Positions 25,740 to 34,195 of a stretch of 64,000 bases of DNA are shown piece after piece (position 1 is the first letter of the stretch; each line of letters opens with the position of its first letter). The notes under the pieces are model-generated. The model did not search any database and had not been told where the DNA came from. It was given only the letters and a program-made list of their open reading frames with translations. Position numbers and translations under genes: made by a program. The DNA comes from Ancylobacter sp. SL191. GTDB lineage: Bacteria; Pseudomonadota; Alphaproteobacteria; Rhizobiales; Xanthobacteraceae. Location: assembly GCF_026625645.1 (NCBI RefSeq), contig NZ_CP113056.1:2207001-2271000 (forward strand). Reading direction: 5' to 3'.

Positions 25740-26459
25740 ATGACCCGACCGCCCATCCACGCCATCAAGCGGCATCGCCTCTTCGACCAGGTCGCCGAAC
25801 ATCTCGCGCAGATGATCTATTCGGGCGAACTCAAGGTCGGGGACGCGCTGCCGTCGGAGCGCGACCTGATGGAGCGCTTTCAGGTCGGGCGGCCGGCCGT
25901 GCGCGAGGCGCTGCTCTGGCTGAACAAGAAGGGGCTGATCTCGGTCAGTGGTGGAGAGCGGGCGCGGGTCACGGAGCCCGATCCGAAGGACATTCTGGAC
26001 CAGCTCTCCGGTGCCGCCCGCTTCCTGCTCTCACAGCCGCAGGGGGTGCAACTCTTTCAGCAGACGCGCCTGCTGGTCGAGGTGGCACTCGCCCGCGAGG
26101 CGGCGCGCAACGCGAATGACGCTCAGATCGCGGAGCTGCGCGAGCTATTGGCCGCCAATCTTGCCAGTACCGACATTCCCAGCTTCGTGCAGACGGACGA
26201 TTCGTTCCACTTCGCGGTGGCGCGCGTCGCCGGCAACCCGGTCATCAACGCGCTCTATGAGGGGGTGCTGGAACTGCTTCAGGACCAGCGTCACACCTCG
26301 CTGAAGGATCCGCGGGCCCTTGCTGCCGCCCGCGCCTGCCATGAGGCGATTTTCGCCGCGATCGCCTCTCACGATCCCGACCGCGCCGAGGCGACGATGC
26401 GCCAGCATCTGCAGGATGTGGAAACCTATTATTGGGCCGTTCGCGGCCAGACATCGTGA
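25740..26459 (+). CDS. GntR-family regulator, FadR/FCD type
   Basis: 239 aa. Winged HTH at residues ~10-75 (LKVGDALPSERDLMERFQVGRPAVREAL, split here as sensor loop and recognition helix) followed by an FCD ligand domain (residues ~95-230) with the Asp/His metal-site positions in QTDDSFHFAVARVAG and ARACHEAIFAAIASHD. Such regulators bind a pathway intermediate, often a sugar acid, and release their operator. It lies inside the ABC/dehydrogenase/lactonase operon and likely represses it from the site at 20780-20798. Confidence 0.9.
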   Translation: MTRPPIHAIKRHRLFDQVAEHLAQMIYSGELKVGDALPSERDLMERFQVGRPAVREALLWLNKKGLISVSGGERARVTEPDPKDILDQLSGAARFLLSQPQGVQLFQQTRLLVEVALAREAARNANDAQIAELRELLAANLASTDIPSFVQTDDSFHFAVARVAGNPVINALYEGVLELLQDQRHTSLKDPRALAAARACHEAIFAAIASHDPDRAEATMRQHLQDVETYYWAVRGQTS

Positions 26460-26526
26460 GGGTTCCGCAGAGAGCCCCCGACATCCAGAACACGCGTCCA
26501 AAGCGACGCGCTTGGGAGAACGCCAG

Positions 26527-27435
26527 ATGTCCTATTTCGAGGTGGTGGACCGCCGCTTCACCCGCTTCATCATCCCGGTTTGTCAGCTTGAGAAGCTCTA
26601 TACCGGCACCCTCTGGGCGGAAGGGCCGGTCTATTTCGCGGATGGCCGCTTCCTGCTGTTCAGCGACATTCCCAATGACCGGATCCTGCGTTGGGACGAA
26701 CTGACGAACACCGTCGCGACGTTCCGTTTTCCGGCCAACCACACCAATGGCCATACGCGCGACCGCCAGGGGCGGCTGGTCAGCTGCGAGCATGGAGGAC
26801 GGCGCGTCACGCGCACGGAGTGGGATGGCTCGATCACCGTCCTCGCGGACCGCTATGAGGGAAAGCGTCTAAACTCTCCCAACGATGTCGTCGTGAAGTC
26901 GGACGGCACGATCTGGTTCACCGATCCGCCCTATGGCATCCTCACCGACTACGAGGGCAACAAGGCCGAGAGCGAGATCGGGCGCTGCAACGTCTATCGC
27001 GTCGATCCCCGCGATTGCAGCCTCGCCATTGTCGCCGATGATTTCGACAAGCCGAACGGCCTTGCTTTCACGCCCGACGAGCAGCACCTGCTCATCGCCG
27101 ATTCCGGCCGGTCGCACGGCGCGGAAAAGCCCCACCATGTCCGCCGCTTCGCTGTCTCGCCGGACAATCGCGTCACCGGCGGAGAGGTGTTCGCCGAGAT
27201 TGACCCCGGCATTCCCGACGGCATCCGCTTCGATACAGAGGGCAATCTCTGGGTGTGCGCCGGCGACGGGGTTCATTGCTACGATCCCGTCGGCGATCTG
27301 CTCGGCAAGATTTTGATCCCCGAGGCGGTGGCCAACATCACCTTTGGCGGGCCGAAGCGGAACCGGCTGTTCATCGCCGCCACCACCTCGCTCTATGCCG
27401 TCCACGTCAATGCGCGCGGCGCCCAGACGCCTTGA
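26527..27435 (+). CDS. SMP-30/gluconolactonase family lactonase
   Basis: 302 aa. ATG at 26527; longer in-frame readings overlap the GntR gene. A six-bladed beta-propeller with the conserved early Glu in LWAEGPVYF (metal ligand), NSPNDVVVKSDGTIWFTDPPYG (Asn/Asp ligands) and PNGLAFTPDEQHL near the C-terminal half. The enzyme hydrolyses aldonolactones to sugar acids using Ca or Zn. With the dehydrogenase at 24716 it forms a plausible lactone to 3-keto acid route for the imported sugar. Confidence 0.92.
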   Translation: MSYFEVVDRRFTRFIIPVCQLEKLYTGTLWAEGPVYFADGRFLLFSDIPNDRILRWDELTNTVATFRFPANHTNGHTRDRQGRLVSCEHGGRRVTRTEWDGSITVLADRYEGKRLNSPNDVVVKSDGTIWFTDPPYGILTDYEGNKAESEIGRCNVYRVDPRDCSLAIVADDFDKPNGLAFTPDEQHLLIADSGRSHGAEKPHHVRRFAVSPDNRVTGGEVFAEIDPGIPDGIRFDTEGNLWVCAGDGVHCYDPVGDLLGKILIPEAVANITFGGPKRNRLFIAATTSLYAVHVNARGAQTP

Positions 27436-27520
27436 GCAGCACTCTCAGGCTCGCGGGCGCTGATATCCGGCGATGTCGGCGCCCCGGAGTCCATATCAAA
27501 GACATGGAGCAGACGAGGCC

Positions 27521-28210
27521 TCACCCGTGATCGTGGCTGTGGTCATGATCGTGCCCATGGTCGTCCTGCGGCAGCGTGAGGCCGAAGACGCGGGTGAGGT
27601 CGGCGACTTGCTCGGGGGAGAGGTAGCGCGGGTTGAGGCCGCGCAGCAGCAGATAGAGCTTGGCGGTTTCCTCGAGTTCCTCGGTCGCGAAGACGGCTGC
27701 TTCCAGCGTCTCGCCGGCGACGACCGGGCCGTGATTGGCCAGCAGCACGGAGGAATAACGTCCCGCGAGGCCGCGAATAGCGTCGGCCACCGCCGGGTCG
27801 CCCGGCCGGTAATAGGGCACGAGCGCGGTCTGCCCGGCCCGCATCAGATAATACGGCGTCATCGGCGGCAGCACCGCCTTCGGGTCGATCTCGGGCAGCA
27901 TCGACAGCGCCACCGAGTGGCTGGAATGCAGATGGACGATAGCGCGCGCGCTCGTGCGCGTCTCATAGAGGGCCGCGTGCAGCGGAATCTCCTTCGTCGG
28001 CGCATCGCCTGAGACCAAGCGTCCCTGCGCATCGAGCCGGGTGATCCGCGCCGGGTCGAGGAAGCCGAGCGAGGCGTTGGTCGGCGTCACCAGCCAGCCG
28101 CCATCATCGAGCCGCAGGCTGATATTGCCGGAGGAGCCGGGCGTTAGCCCGCGCTCGAACAGCGAGCGCCCGAAGCGGCAAATGTCATCGCGGAGCTTGG
28201 CGTCAGTCAT
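27521..28210 (-). CDS. otnC: 3-oxo-tetronate 4-phosphate decarboxylase, class II aldolase family
   Basis: 229 aa. Aldolase II/adducin fold: GLTPGSSGNISLR for phosphate binding, the IVHLHSSHSVAL His cluster for Zn, TKEIPLHAALYE and LLANHGPVVAGE. In OtnC the enzyme decarboxylates 3-oxo-tetronate 4-phosphate to dihydroxyacetone phosphate, the last step of four-carbon sugar-acid degradation. Other family members are fuculose-phosphate aldolases, but OtnI and OtnK across the divergent promoter support OtnC. The last 14 residues alternate His with Asp/Gly/Ser (six His), a metal-binding-like tail. Same strand as lacI, 36 nt behind it. Confidence 0.88.
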   Translation of the reverse strand: MTDAKLRDDICRFGRSLFERGLTPGSSGNISLRLDDGGWLVTPTNASLGFLDPARITRLDAQGRLVSGDAPTKEIPLHAALYETRTSARAIVHLHSSHSVALSMLPEIDPKAVLPPMTPYYLMRAGQTALVPYYRPGDPAVADAIRGLAGRYSSVLLANHGPVVAGETLEAAVFATEELEETAKLYLLLRGLNPRYLSPEQVADLTRVFGLTLPQDDHGHDHDHSHDHG

Positions 28211-28246
28211 GATGGGGCCTCGGGGCAGGGGAGAGGTGTGTGTCGG

Positions 28247-29266
28247 TCATGCCGTCGCGCCTTCGATGAGCTCGAAGCCCAGATCGACCGTCTGGGGTGG
28301 CGCGCCCGTGGCGATGAGATGCGCGCCGGTCTCGCCGATCTTCAGGCGCGGCGTGCGGATGGTCGACAGCGGCAGCGGGGTGAATCGGGCGATGTCGAGG
28401 CCGTTATAGCCGAACAGCGCCAGTTTCTCGGGAATGGCGATGCCTTTCGACTGGCACAGGAAATAGCCGCCCAGCGCCATGTCGTCATTGGAGAAGTACA
28501 CCGCGTCGAGGCGTGTGCCCCGCTCCAGCAGGCGCGTCAACCCGGCCTGCCCGGCCTCCACCGAGGATGGGGCGGGGGAGATGTCATGATCGGCCAAAGA
28601 GATGCCCTGCTCGGCGAGGGCCGCGGAGAAGCCGGCGAATCGCTTGGCCGCGCGGCGGTCGCGTTCGAGATCGTGGCCGACATAGCCGATGTTGCGGTAG
28701 CCGCGCGACAGCAGGAACGCGGCGCTGGCGCGGCCGGCCTGCACGTTGGAAAAGCCCACGACGATGTCGATGCCCTCGCCGTCGATGTCCAGCAGTTCGG
28801 CGATGCGTACGCCACTGTTGCGCAGCATCGCCGTCGTGGCGGGGCTGTGCTCGAGGCCGGCGAGGATCAGTCCGGCGGGACGCCAGGACAGCAGCGAGCG
28901 AACAATGTGTTCCTCGCGCTCCTGCTGGTACTCGCTGAGACCGATGACCGACTGGAAGCCCGCCGCATCAAGCGCCCGGTTGGCGCCGCTCAGCACGTCG
29001 GAAAACACGATATTGGCGAAGGATGGCACGACGATGCCGATCAGCCGCGAGCCGGTCGAGGCCAGCGTGCCGGCGATGCGATTGGGTGTGTAGCCGAGCC
29101 GCTCGGCGGCTTCCGCCACCCGCTTGCGGGTCTTTTCCGAGAACGAGCCCTGGCTGCGCAGCACGCGCGAAGCGGTGCTTTCGCCGACCCGGGCTTCGCG
29201 CGCCACGTCGCTGAGGGTCACGGCAGCAGAAGGCCTTGCGGTCAGGCGCGCATCGTCATCGGTCAT
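28247..29266 (-). CDS. LacI-family transcriptional regulator of the otn genes
   Basis: 339 aa from ATG at 29266; the in-frame extension upstream crosses the operator region. The LacI HTH is VTLSDVAREARVGESTASRVL with the hinge helix PNRIAGTLAS, followed by a periplasmic-binding-like effector domain (IGIVVPSFANIVFSDVL onward). Two LacI-type palindromes lie 126-173 nt upstream, between this gene and the divergent MFS gene. It most likely represses both strands until a tetronate or intermediate binds. Confidence 0.92.
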   Translation of the reverse strand: MTDDDARLTARPSAAVTLSDVAREARVGESTASRVLRSQGSFSEKTRKRVAEAAERLGYTPNRIAGTLASTGSRLIGIVVPSFANIVFSDVLSGANRALDAAGFQSVIGLSEYQQEREEHIVRSLLSWRPAGLILAGLEHSPATTAMLRNSGVRIAELLDIDGEGIDIVVGFSNVQAGRASAAFLLSRGYRNIGYVGHDLERDRRAAKRFAGFSAALAEQGISLADHDISPAPSSVEAGQAGLTRLLERGTRLDAVYFSNDDMALGGYFLCQSKGIAIPEKLALFGYNGLDIARFTPLPLSTIRTPRLKIGETGAHLIATGAPPQTVDLGFELIEGATA

Positions 29267-29391
29267 CGTCCGTCCCCGTTCCCGCACGGGCCATCGCCCC
29301 ACGAGCGGACATGGTCGTAGCACGATCCCGGCCGGACCTTCGAGCCGCGCCGAGGCGCCATCCGTCCATGACAGTTCCACGAAAAATCCTG

Positions 29392-29407
29392 TTGGCAGCG
29401 CTGCCAA
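29392..29407. promoter_or_regulatory. LacI-family operator 1 (perfect 16-bp palindrome)
   Basis: TTGGCAGCGCTGCCAA is a perfect palindrome with the central CG step typical of LacI/GalR operators. It lies 125 nt from the LacI start and 125 nt from the MFS start, and a possible -35 (TTGGCA) for the MFS operon is part of it. It probably binds the regulator encoded at 28247-29266. Confidence 0.85.
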
Positions 29408-29423
29408 TTGTTGATACTGCAAA

Positions 29424-29439
29424 ATGGAAGCGCTGCCAA
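29424..29439. promoter_or_regulatory. LacI-family operator 2 (imperfect copy)
   Basis: ATGGAAGCGCTGCCAA keeps the right half of operator 1 exactly and matches 6 of 8 bases in the left half. Its centre is 32 bp from that of operator 1, almost exactly three helical turns, so two dimers would sit on the same DNA face and could bind cooperatively. Confidence 0.78.
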
Positions 29440-29531
29440 ATGTCATCGCATGGAAGAAGTCCGCGTCAAGCGGTCCGGTTTTGGCTCTTACGGGCGGCAT
29501 GTGATCGCCCGCGGCTCCTGGGGAGTGAACC

Positions 29532-30845
29532 ATGAACGCCACGACGCAAGCGCTCGCCAGCGCGGGCCTGGACCAGCGCGATCTCGAGAAGCGGGCCTAT
29601 GGCAAGGTCTTCTGGCGGATCGTTCCGTTCCTGATGCTCTGCTACGTCATTGCCTATCTCGACCGCGTCAATGTCGGCTTTGCCAAGCTGCAGATGTCGC
29701 AGGATCTGGGGTTCAGCGAGACTGTCTTTGGCTTCGGCGCCGGCATCTTCTTCCTCGGCTATTTCCTTTTCGAGGTGCCGAGCAACATTCTGCTGCACAA
29801 GATCGGCGCCCGCGTGTGGATCGCCCGGATCATGGTGTCCTGGGGCATCCTCTCGGCCTGCTTCATGTTCGTGACCAGCGCGCCGATGTTCTATGTGCTG
29901 CGCTTCCTGTTGGGCGTGGCCGAGGCCGGCTTCTACCCGGGCATCATCCTCTATTTGACCTATTGGTATCCCTCGCACCGCCGCGCGAAGATCATCGCCG
30001 TATTCATGTCGGCGATCCCGATCTCCGGCATTTTCGGCAATCCGCTCTCTGGCTGGATCATGGACGCCTTCCATGACAATGGCGGCATGGCCGGCTGGCA
30101 GTGGATGTTCCTGATCGAGGCGATCCCGGCCGTCCTGCTCGGCATCGCGGTCTATTTCTGGCTCGACAACAGCATCCGCGGCGCGAAGTGGCTCTCCGAG
30201 GAGGAGAAGCAGCTGCTTGAGAAGGAAGTCGCCGAGGACGCGCGCACCAAGGCGACGCCGCCGTCGGTCGGCGCCGTGTTCACCGACGGGCGCGTCTGGC
30301 TGATGTGCCTGATCTATTTCTCCTTCGTCACCGGGCAGTATGCGCTGACCTTCTGGCTGCCGACGCTGGTGAAGGCGACGGGCGTGGTGGGCAATTTCAA
30401 CATTGGCCTCATCAGCGCCATTCCCTTCCTGTGCGCCGTGGTGACCATGATCCTGGTCGGCCGCAGCGCCGATCATCACCGCGAGCGGCGCTGGCATCTC
30501 ATCATTCCGGCCACGCTGGGGGCGATCGGCTTCATCGTCGCGGCGACGTCGAGCAGCACGGTGATCGCGATCGCCAGCCTCTCGGTGGCGGCGGCCGGCG
30601 TCATCACCTGCGCGCCGCTGTTCTGGTCGCTGCCGACGGCGTTCCTCTCGGGCACGGCGGCCGCGGCGGGCATTGCCTTCATCAATTCGGTCGGCAATCT
30701 GGCGGGCTTCGTGAGCCCCTATCTGATCGGCTTCCTGAAGGACTTCACCGGCTCGACGCAGGTCGGGATGTATGTGCTGGCCGGCTTCCTTGTCATCGGC
30801 GTCATCGCCGTGCTGAGCACGCCCGCCAAGCTCGTCAACCGCTGA
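29532..30845 (+). CDS. MFS transporter, anion:cation symporter type
   Basis: 437 aa with 12 predicted membrane helices. GGGGAG precedes the ATG. The family motif between helices 2 and 3 and FLLGVAEAGFYPGIILYLTYWYP around helix 4 (broken by a loop) are those of the ACS family, which carries hexuronates, tartrate, phthalate and other organic acids with protons. It is the first gene of the operon MFS-ltnD-otnI-otnK and is the probable importer of threonate or erythronate. Confidence 0.9.
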   Translation: MNATTQALASAGLDQRDLEKRAYGKVFWRIVPFLMLCYVIAYLDRVNVGFAKLQMSQDLGFSETVFGFGAGIFFLGYFLFEVPSNILLHKIGARVWIARIMVSWGILSACFMFVTSAPMFYVLRFLLGVAEAGFYPGIILYLTYWYPSHRRAKIIAVFMSAIPISGIFGNPLSGWIMDAFHDNGGMAGWQWMFLIEAIPAVLLGIAVYFWLDNSIRGAKWLSEEEKQLLEKEVAEDARTKATPPSVGAVFTDGRVWLMCLIYFSFVTGQYALTFWLPTLVKATGVVGNFNIGLISAIPFLCAVVTMILVGRSADHHRERRWHLIIPATLGAIGFIVAATSSSTVIAIASLSVAAAGVITCAPLFWSLPTAFLSGTAAAAGIAFINSVGNLAGFVSPYLIGFLKDFTGSTQVGMYVLAGFLVIGVIAVLSTPAKLVNR

Positions 30846-30925
30846 TCGAGCGGGGCTCGCCCGACCCCGGTGGGCTCCGATCCTTCCCTGTATTTCCTCT
30901 TCCTGCACTTCGCGAGGATCTCATC

Positions 30926-31891
30926 GTGACCGACGGATTCGCTCCTTCCGCGCCGGCTGAAGCGGCCGGCTCCACCCCCGCCGCCGTGCCGCTCCGCGTC
31001 GCGGTGATCGGCCTCGGATCCATGGGCTTCGGTATGGCCACCTCGCTCCGGCGGGCCGGCTTCGATGTGACAGGTTGCGATGTCAGCGCGGCTTCTGTGG
31101 AGCGCTTCGTCGCCGAGGGCGGACGGGGCGCCCGCACGCCGGCTGAAGCGGCCGCCGGGGCTGATGTCGTGGTGTCGGTGGTGGTGAACGCCGCTCAGAC
31201 TGAGGCGATCCTGTTCGGTGCCGGAGGCGTCGCGGAAACGCTGCCGGCCGGCAGCGTCTTCGTGTCCTCCGCCACCATGGACCCGGAGATCGCCCGCGCG
31301 CTCGCCGCGAAGCTTGAGGCGACCGGCCGCCTCTATCTCGACGCGCCGATCAGCGGCGGCGCCCAGCGTGCGGCCAATGGCGAGCTCACCATCCTCGCTT
31401 CCGGCACGCCCGCCGCCTTCACCCGCGCGCGCCCCGCGCTCGATGCGATGGCCGCCAAGCTCTATGAGCTGGGCGATGCCGCCGGGCACGGCGCGGCCTT
31501 CAAGATGATCAATCAGCTGCTCGCCGGCGTGCACATCGCCGCCGCCTGCGAGGCCATCGCCTTCGCCGCCCGGCAGGGGCTGGACATTGCCAAGGTCTAT
31601 GAGGTCATCACCCAGTCCGCCGGCAATTCCTGGATGTTCGAGAACCGCATGCCGCATGTGCTCGACGGCGATTACACCCCGCGCAGCGCGGTCGACATCT
31701 TCGTCAAGGATCTCGGCATCATCCAGGACATGGCGCGCGGTGCGAAGTTCCCGGTGCCGGTGTCCGCTGCCGCGCTGCAGATGTTCCTGATGACCTCGGC
31801 CGCCGGCATGGGCCGCGACGACGACGCCTCCGTCGCGCGCCTCTATGCTCAGGTCACCGGGACGGCGCTTCCCGGCGACACGTCGCGCTGA
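30926..31891 (+). CDS. ltnD: L-threonate dehydrogenase-type beta-hydroxyacid dehydrogenase
   Basis: 321 aa from GTG at 30926, with GAGGA upstream; a longer frame overlaps the MFS gene. The beta-HAD fold is clear: GLGSMGFGMA for NAD(P), the substrate loop DAPISGGAQRAANGEL, the catalytic Lys in FKMINQLLAG and a C-terminal helical domain. LtnD oxidises L-threonate at C2 to 2-oxo-tetronate. The first ~20 residues are Pro/Ala-rich and outside the fold. OtnI and OtnK follow directly, supporting this role over tartronate semialdehyde reductase. Confidence 0.88.
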   Translation: MTDGFAPSAPAEAAGSTPAAVPLRVAVIGLGSMGFGMATSLRRAGFDVTGCDVSAASVERFVAEGGRGARTPAEAAAGADVVVSVVVNAAQTEAILFGAGGVAETLPAGSVFVSSATMDPEIARALAAKLEATGRLYLDAPISGGAQRAANGELTILASGTPAAFTRARPALDAMAAKLYELGDAAGHGAAFKMINQLLAGVHIAAACEAIAFAARQGLDIAKVYEVITQSAGNSWMFENRMPHVLDGDYTPRSAVDIFVKDLGIIQDMARGAKFPVPVSAAALQMFLMTSAAGMGRDDDASVARLYAQVTGTALPGDTSR

Positions 31892-31910
31892 CACAGGCAA
31901 GGTTCCTCCG

Positions 31911-32693
31911 ATGCCCCGTTTCGCCGCCAACCTCTCGATGATGTTCACCGAATGGGCTTTCCTCGACCGCTTCGACGCGGCGGCCGAGGCGGGCTTCACC
32001 GCGGTGGAGTATCTCTTTCCCTACGAGTACCCGCCCGAGGCGATTGCCGAGCGGCTCGCCCGCAATGGCCTGACGCAGGCGCTATTCAACCTGCCGCCGG
32101 GCGACTGGGCGGCGGGCGAGCGTGGCCTCGCGGCGCTGCCCGAGCGCTTCAAGGAGCTGGAGGCTAGCGTCGAGACCGCGCTGGTCTATGCGCAGGCGAC
32201 GCAGGTGAAGCGGCTGCACCTCATGGCGGGTCTAGCCGATCGCCACGCCCCCGAGGCCTGCGCCGCCTATCGCCGCGCGGTGATCCATGCCGCCGGCCGG
32301 CTCGCCGAGCAGGGGATCGACCTCGTGCTCGAGCCGATCAACGGCCGCAACATGCCGGGCTACTTCCTCAACGACTTCAACGACGCGGCCGCGCTGATCG
32401 CGGAGCTGGCGCTGCCGAACCTGAAGCTGCAATTCGACCTCTATCACCGCCAGATCATGCATGGCGACGTGACGGTCGCGCTGGAGCGGCTGATGCCGAT
32501 CACCGGCCATGTCCAGATCGCCAGCGTGCCGGAGCGCCATGAGCCGGGCTCGGGCGAGCTGAACGACGCTTTTCTGTTCGAGCAACTCGACCGGCTCGGC
32601 TATGACGGATTCATCGGCTGTGAATACAACCCGCGCGCCGGCACCGTCGCCGGCCTGAGCTGGTTCGCCCCTTACGCACGGAGTCGCAAATGA
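31911..32693 (+). CDS. otnI: 2-oxo-tetronate isomerase (hydroxypyruvate isomerase family)
   Basis: 260 aa from ATG at 31911. TIM-barrel of the xylose-isomerase-like family: PRFAANLSMMFTEWAFLDRF at the start, LEPINGRNMPGYFLND with the first metal Glu, LQFDLYHRQIMHGD with Asp/His, and GCEYNPR with the last Glu. OtnI converts 2-oxo-tetronate into 3-oxo-tetronate, the substrate of the kinase that follows. Its end overlaps otnK by 4 nt, so they are translationally coupled. Confidence 0.92.
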   Translation: MPRFAANLSMMFTEWAFLDRFDAAAEAGFTAVEYLFPYEYPPEAIAERLARNGLTQALFNLPPGDWAAGERGLAALPERFKELEASVETALVYAQATQVKRLHLMAGLADRHAPEACAAYRRAVIHAAGRLAEQGIDLVLEPINGRNMPGYFLNDFNDAAALIAELALPNLKLQFDLYHRQIMHGDVTVALERLMPITGHVQIASVPERHEPGSGELNDAFLFEQLDRLGYDGFIGCEYNPRAGTVAGLSWFAPYARSRK

Positions 32694-33970
32694 CCCTCGC
32701 CCTTGGCTGCATCGCGGACGACTACACCGGCGCGTCGGACCTCGCCAACACGCTTACTCTGGCCGGCCTGCGGACGGTGCAGACCATTGGCGTGCCGGCG
32801 GATGATCTCGTCCTGCCGGAGGTCGATGCCATCGTCGTGGCGCTGAAGAGCCGGTCGATCGAGGCGTCGAAGGCCGTCGCGGCCTCGCGCGCGGCCGACC
32901 GCTGGCTGCGCGCGCGCGGCGCCTGCCATGTGCTGTTCAAGATCTGCTCCACCTTCGATTCCACCGATGCCGGCAATATCGGCCCGGTGATGGACGCGCT
33001 GCGTGCCGATTCCGGTGACGCCATCGTCCTTGTCACGCCGGCCTTCCCGCAGAACCGGCGCACCGTCTACCAGGGCAATCTGTTCGTCGGCTCCGTGCCG
33101 CTGAACGAGAGCCCGTTGAAGGATCACCCGCTCAACCCGATGCGGGACGCCAATCTGGTGCGCGTTCTCGCCCGCCAGAGCGCCTCGGCGGTCGGGCTTG
33201 TCGATCTTGCCGTCGTGCAGAAGGGGGCCGGCGCCATTGCGGCCCGGCTGGCGGAGCTTGCCGCCGGCGACGCGGGCGCGGCCATTGTCGATGTGGTGGA
33301 GGACAGCAACCTCGAAGCCATTGGCCATGCGGCGCTCGGCCAGAAGGTCTCTGTCGGGGCCTCCGGCTTCGGGCTCGGCCTGGCGCAGGCGCTGCTCGCC
33401 TCCGGCAGGGGCGCCGCCGGCGCGCCGGCAAGCGGGGCTCTGGGCGAGCCGATCGGCGGTCCCGCAGCCTGCCTCGCCGGCAGTTGCTCGCAGGCGACGC
33501 TCGAACAGATCGCCCGTGCCGAGACCTTGATGCCCGTGCTGCGTCTCGATCCCGAAGCACTGATCACCGCGCCCAACCCGGTTTCGCCTGCGTTGGCCTG
33601 GGCGCTGGAGCGCCTGCCGTCCGGCCCGGTGCTGATCGCCACCAGCGCGACGCCGGACAGCGTCGCGGCGCTGCAGGCCAAGCATGGACGCGACAAGGCG
33701 GGACACGCCATCGAGCAGGCGCTGTCGGCCATCGCCGCCGGTCTGGTGGCGGCGGGCGTGCGGCGGCTGGTCATCGCCGGCGGCGAGACCTCCGGCGCCG
33801 TCGTCGACCGCCTCGCCATCCCCGCCTTCCTCATCGGCCCGGAGATCGCGCCGGGCGTTCCCGTGCTGCGCACCGCCGGCACCGGGCAGCCGGACATGCT
33901 GCTGGCGCTGAAGTCCGGCAATTTCGGTGGGCCGGACTTCTTCGCGGACGCGCTCAAGCTGATGCCCTGA
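32690..33970 (+). CDS. otnK: 3-oxo-tetronate kinase (four-carbon acid sugar kinase)
   Basis: 426 aa, DUF1537/Otn kinase family, of normal length. The N-terminal domain opens GCIADDYTGASDLAN, the substrate-binding signature, with FKICSTFDST following; the C-terminal nucleotide-binding domain contains LVIAGGETSGAV and the glycine-rich KSGNFGGPDFF end. It phosphorylates 3-oxo-tetronate at O4, giving the substrate of OtnC. Last gene of its operon. Confidence 0.93.
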   Translation: MTLALGCIADDYTGASDLANTLTLAGLRTVQTIGVPADDLVLPEVDAIVVALKSRSIEASKAVAASRAADRWLRARGACHVLFKICSTFDSTDAGNIGPVMDALRADSGDAIVLVTPAFPQNRRTVYQGNLFVGSVPLNESPLKDHPLNPMRDANLVRVLARQSASAVGLVDLAVVQKGAGAIAARLAELAAGDAGAAIVDVVEDSNLEAIGHAALGQKVSVGASGFGLGLAQALLASGRGAAGAPASGALGEPIGGPAACLAGSCSQATLEQIARAETLMPVLRLDPEALITAPNPVSPALAWALERLPSGPVLIATSATPDSVAALQAKHGRDKAGHAIEQALSAIAAGLVAAGVRRLVIAGGETSGAVVDRLAIPAFLIGPEIAPGVPVLRTAGTGQPDMLLALKSGNFGGPDFFADALKLMP

Positions 33971-33993
33971 GGCTGACGTCCCGTCGCCAGCAC

Positions 33994-34019
33994 CCGGCGG
34001 GGGCCGCGCAGCCCGCCGG
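33994..34019 (+). terminator. GC-rich hairpin after otnK, weak terminator candidate
   Basis: CCGGCGGG (33994-34001) pairs with CCCGCCGG (34012-34019) across a 10-nt loop, 24 nt after the otnK stop. No T-tract follows, so it would need Rho or act by stabilising the 3' end of the mRNA. Confidence 0.35.
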
Positions 34020-34195
34020 TATCGGGGCATCGGAACAGGGCGCGCATGACCTCACGGCTGAGTGAACGGGCTTGCCGGAGGGCGGGTTTGCTTGCCAGTC
34101 CGGCCTTCCGCCGGTTATCCCAGCGCAGCACGAGGCCAGAGGCTGCCTGCCGGAGAGGCGTCTCCGGTTGGCCGCCGCGCATGGAAAAGTCCGAC

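Noticed and set aside
27445..27500. GC-rich inverted repeat between the SMP-30 and otnC genes as a terminator
   Set aside because: Only a 6-bp stem (GGGCGC/GCGCCC) with an 18-nt loop and no T-tract.
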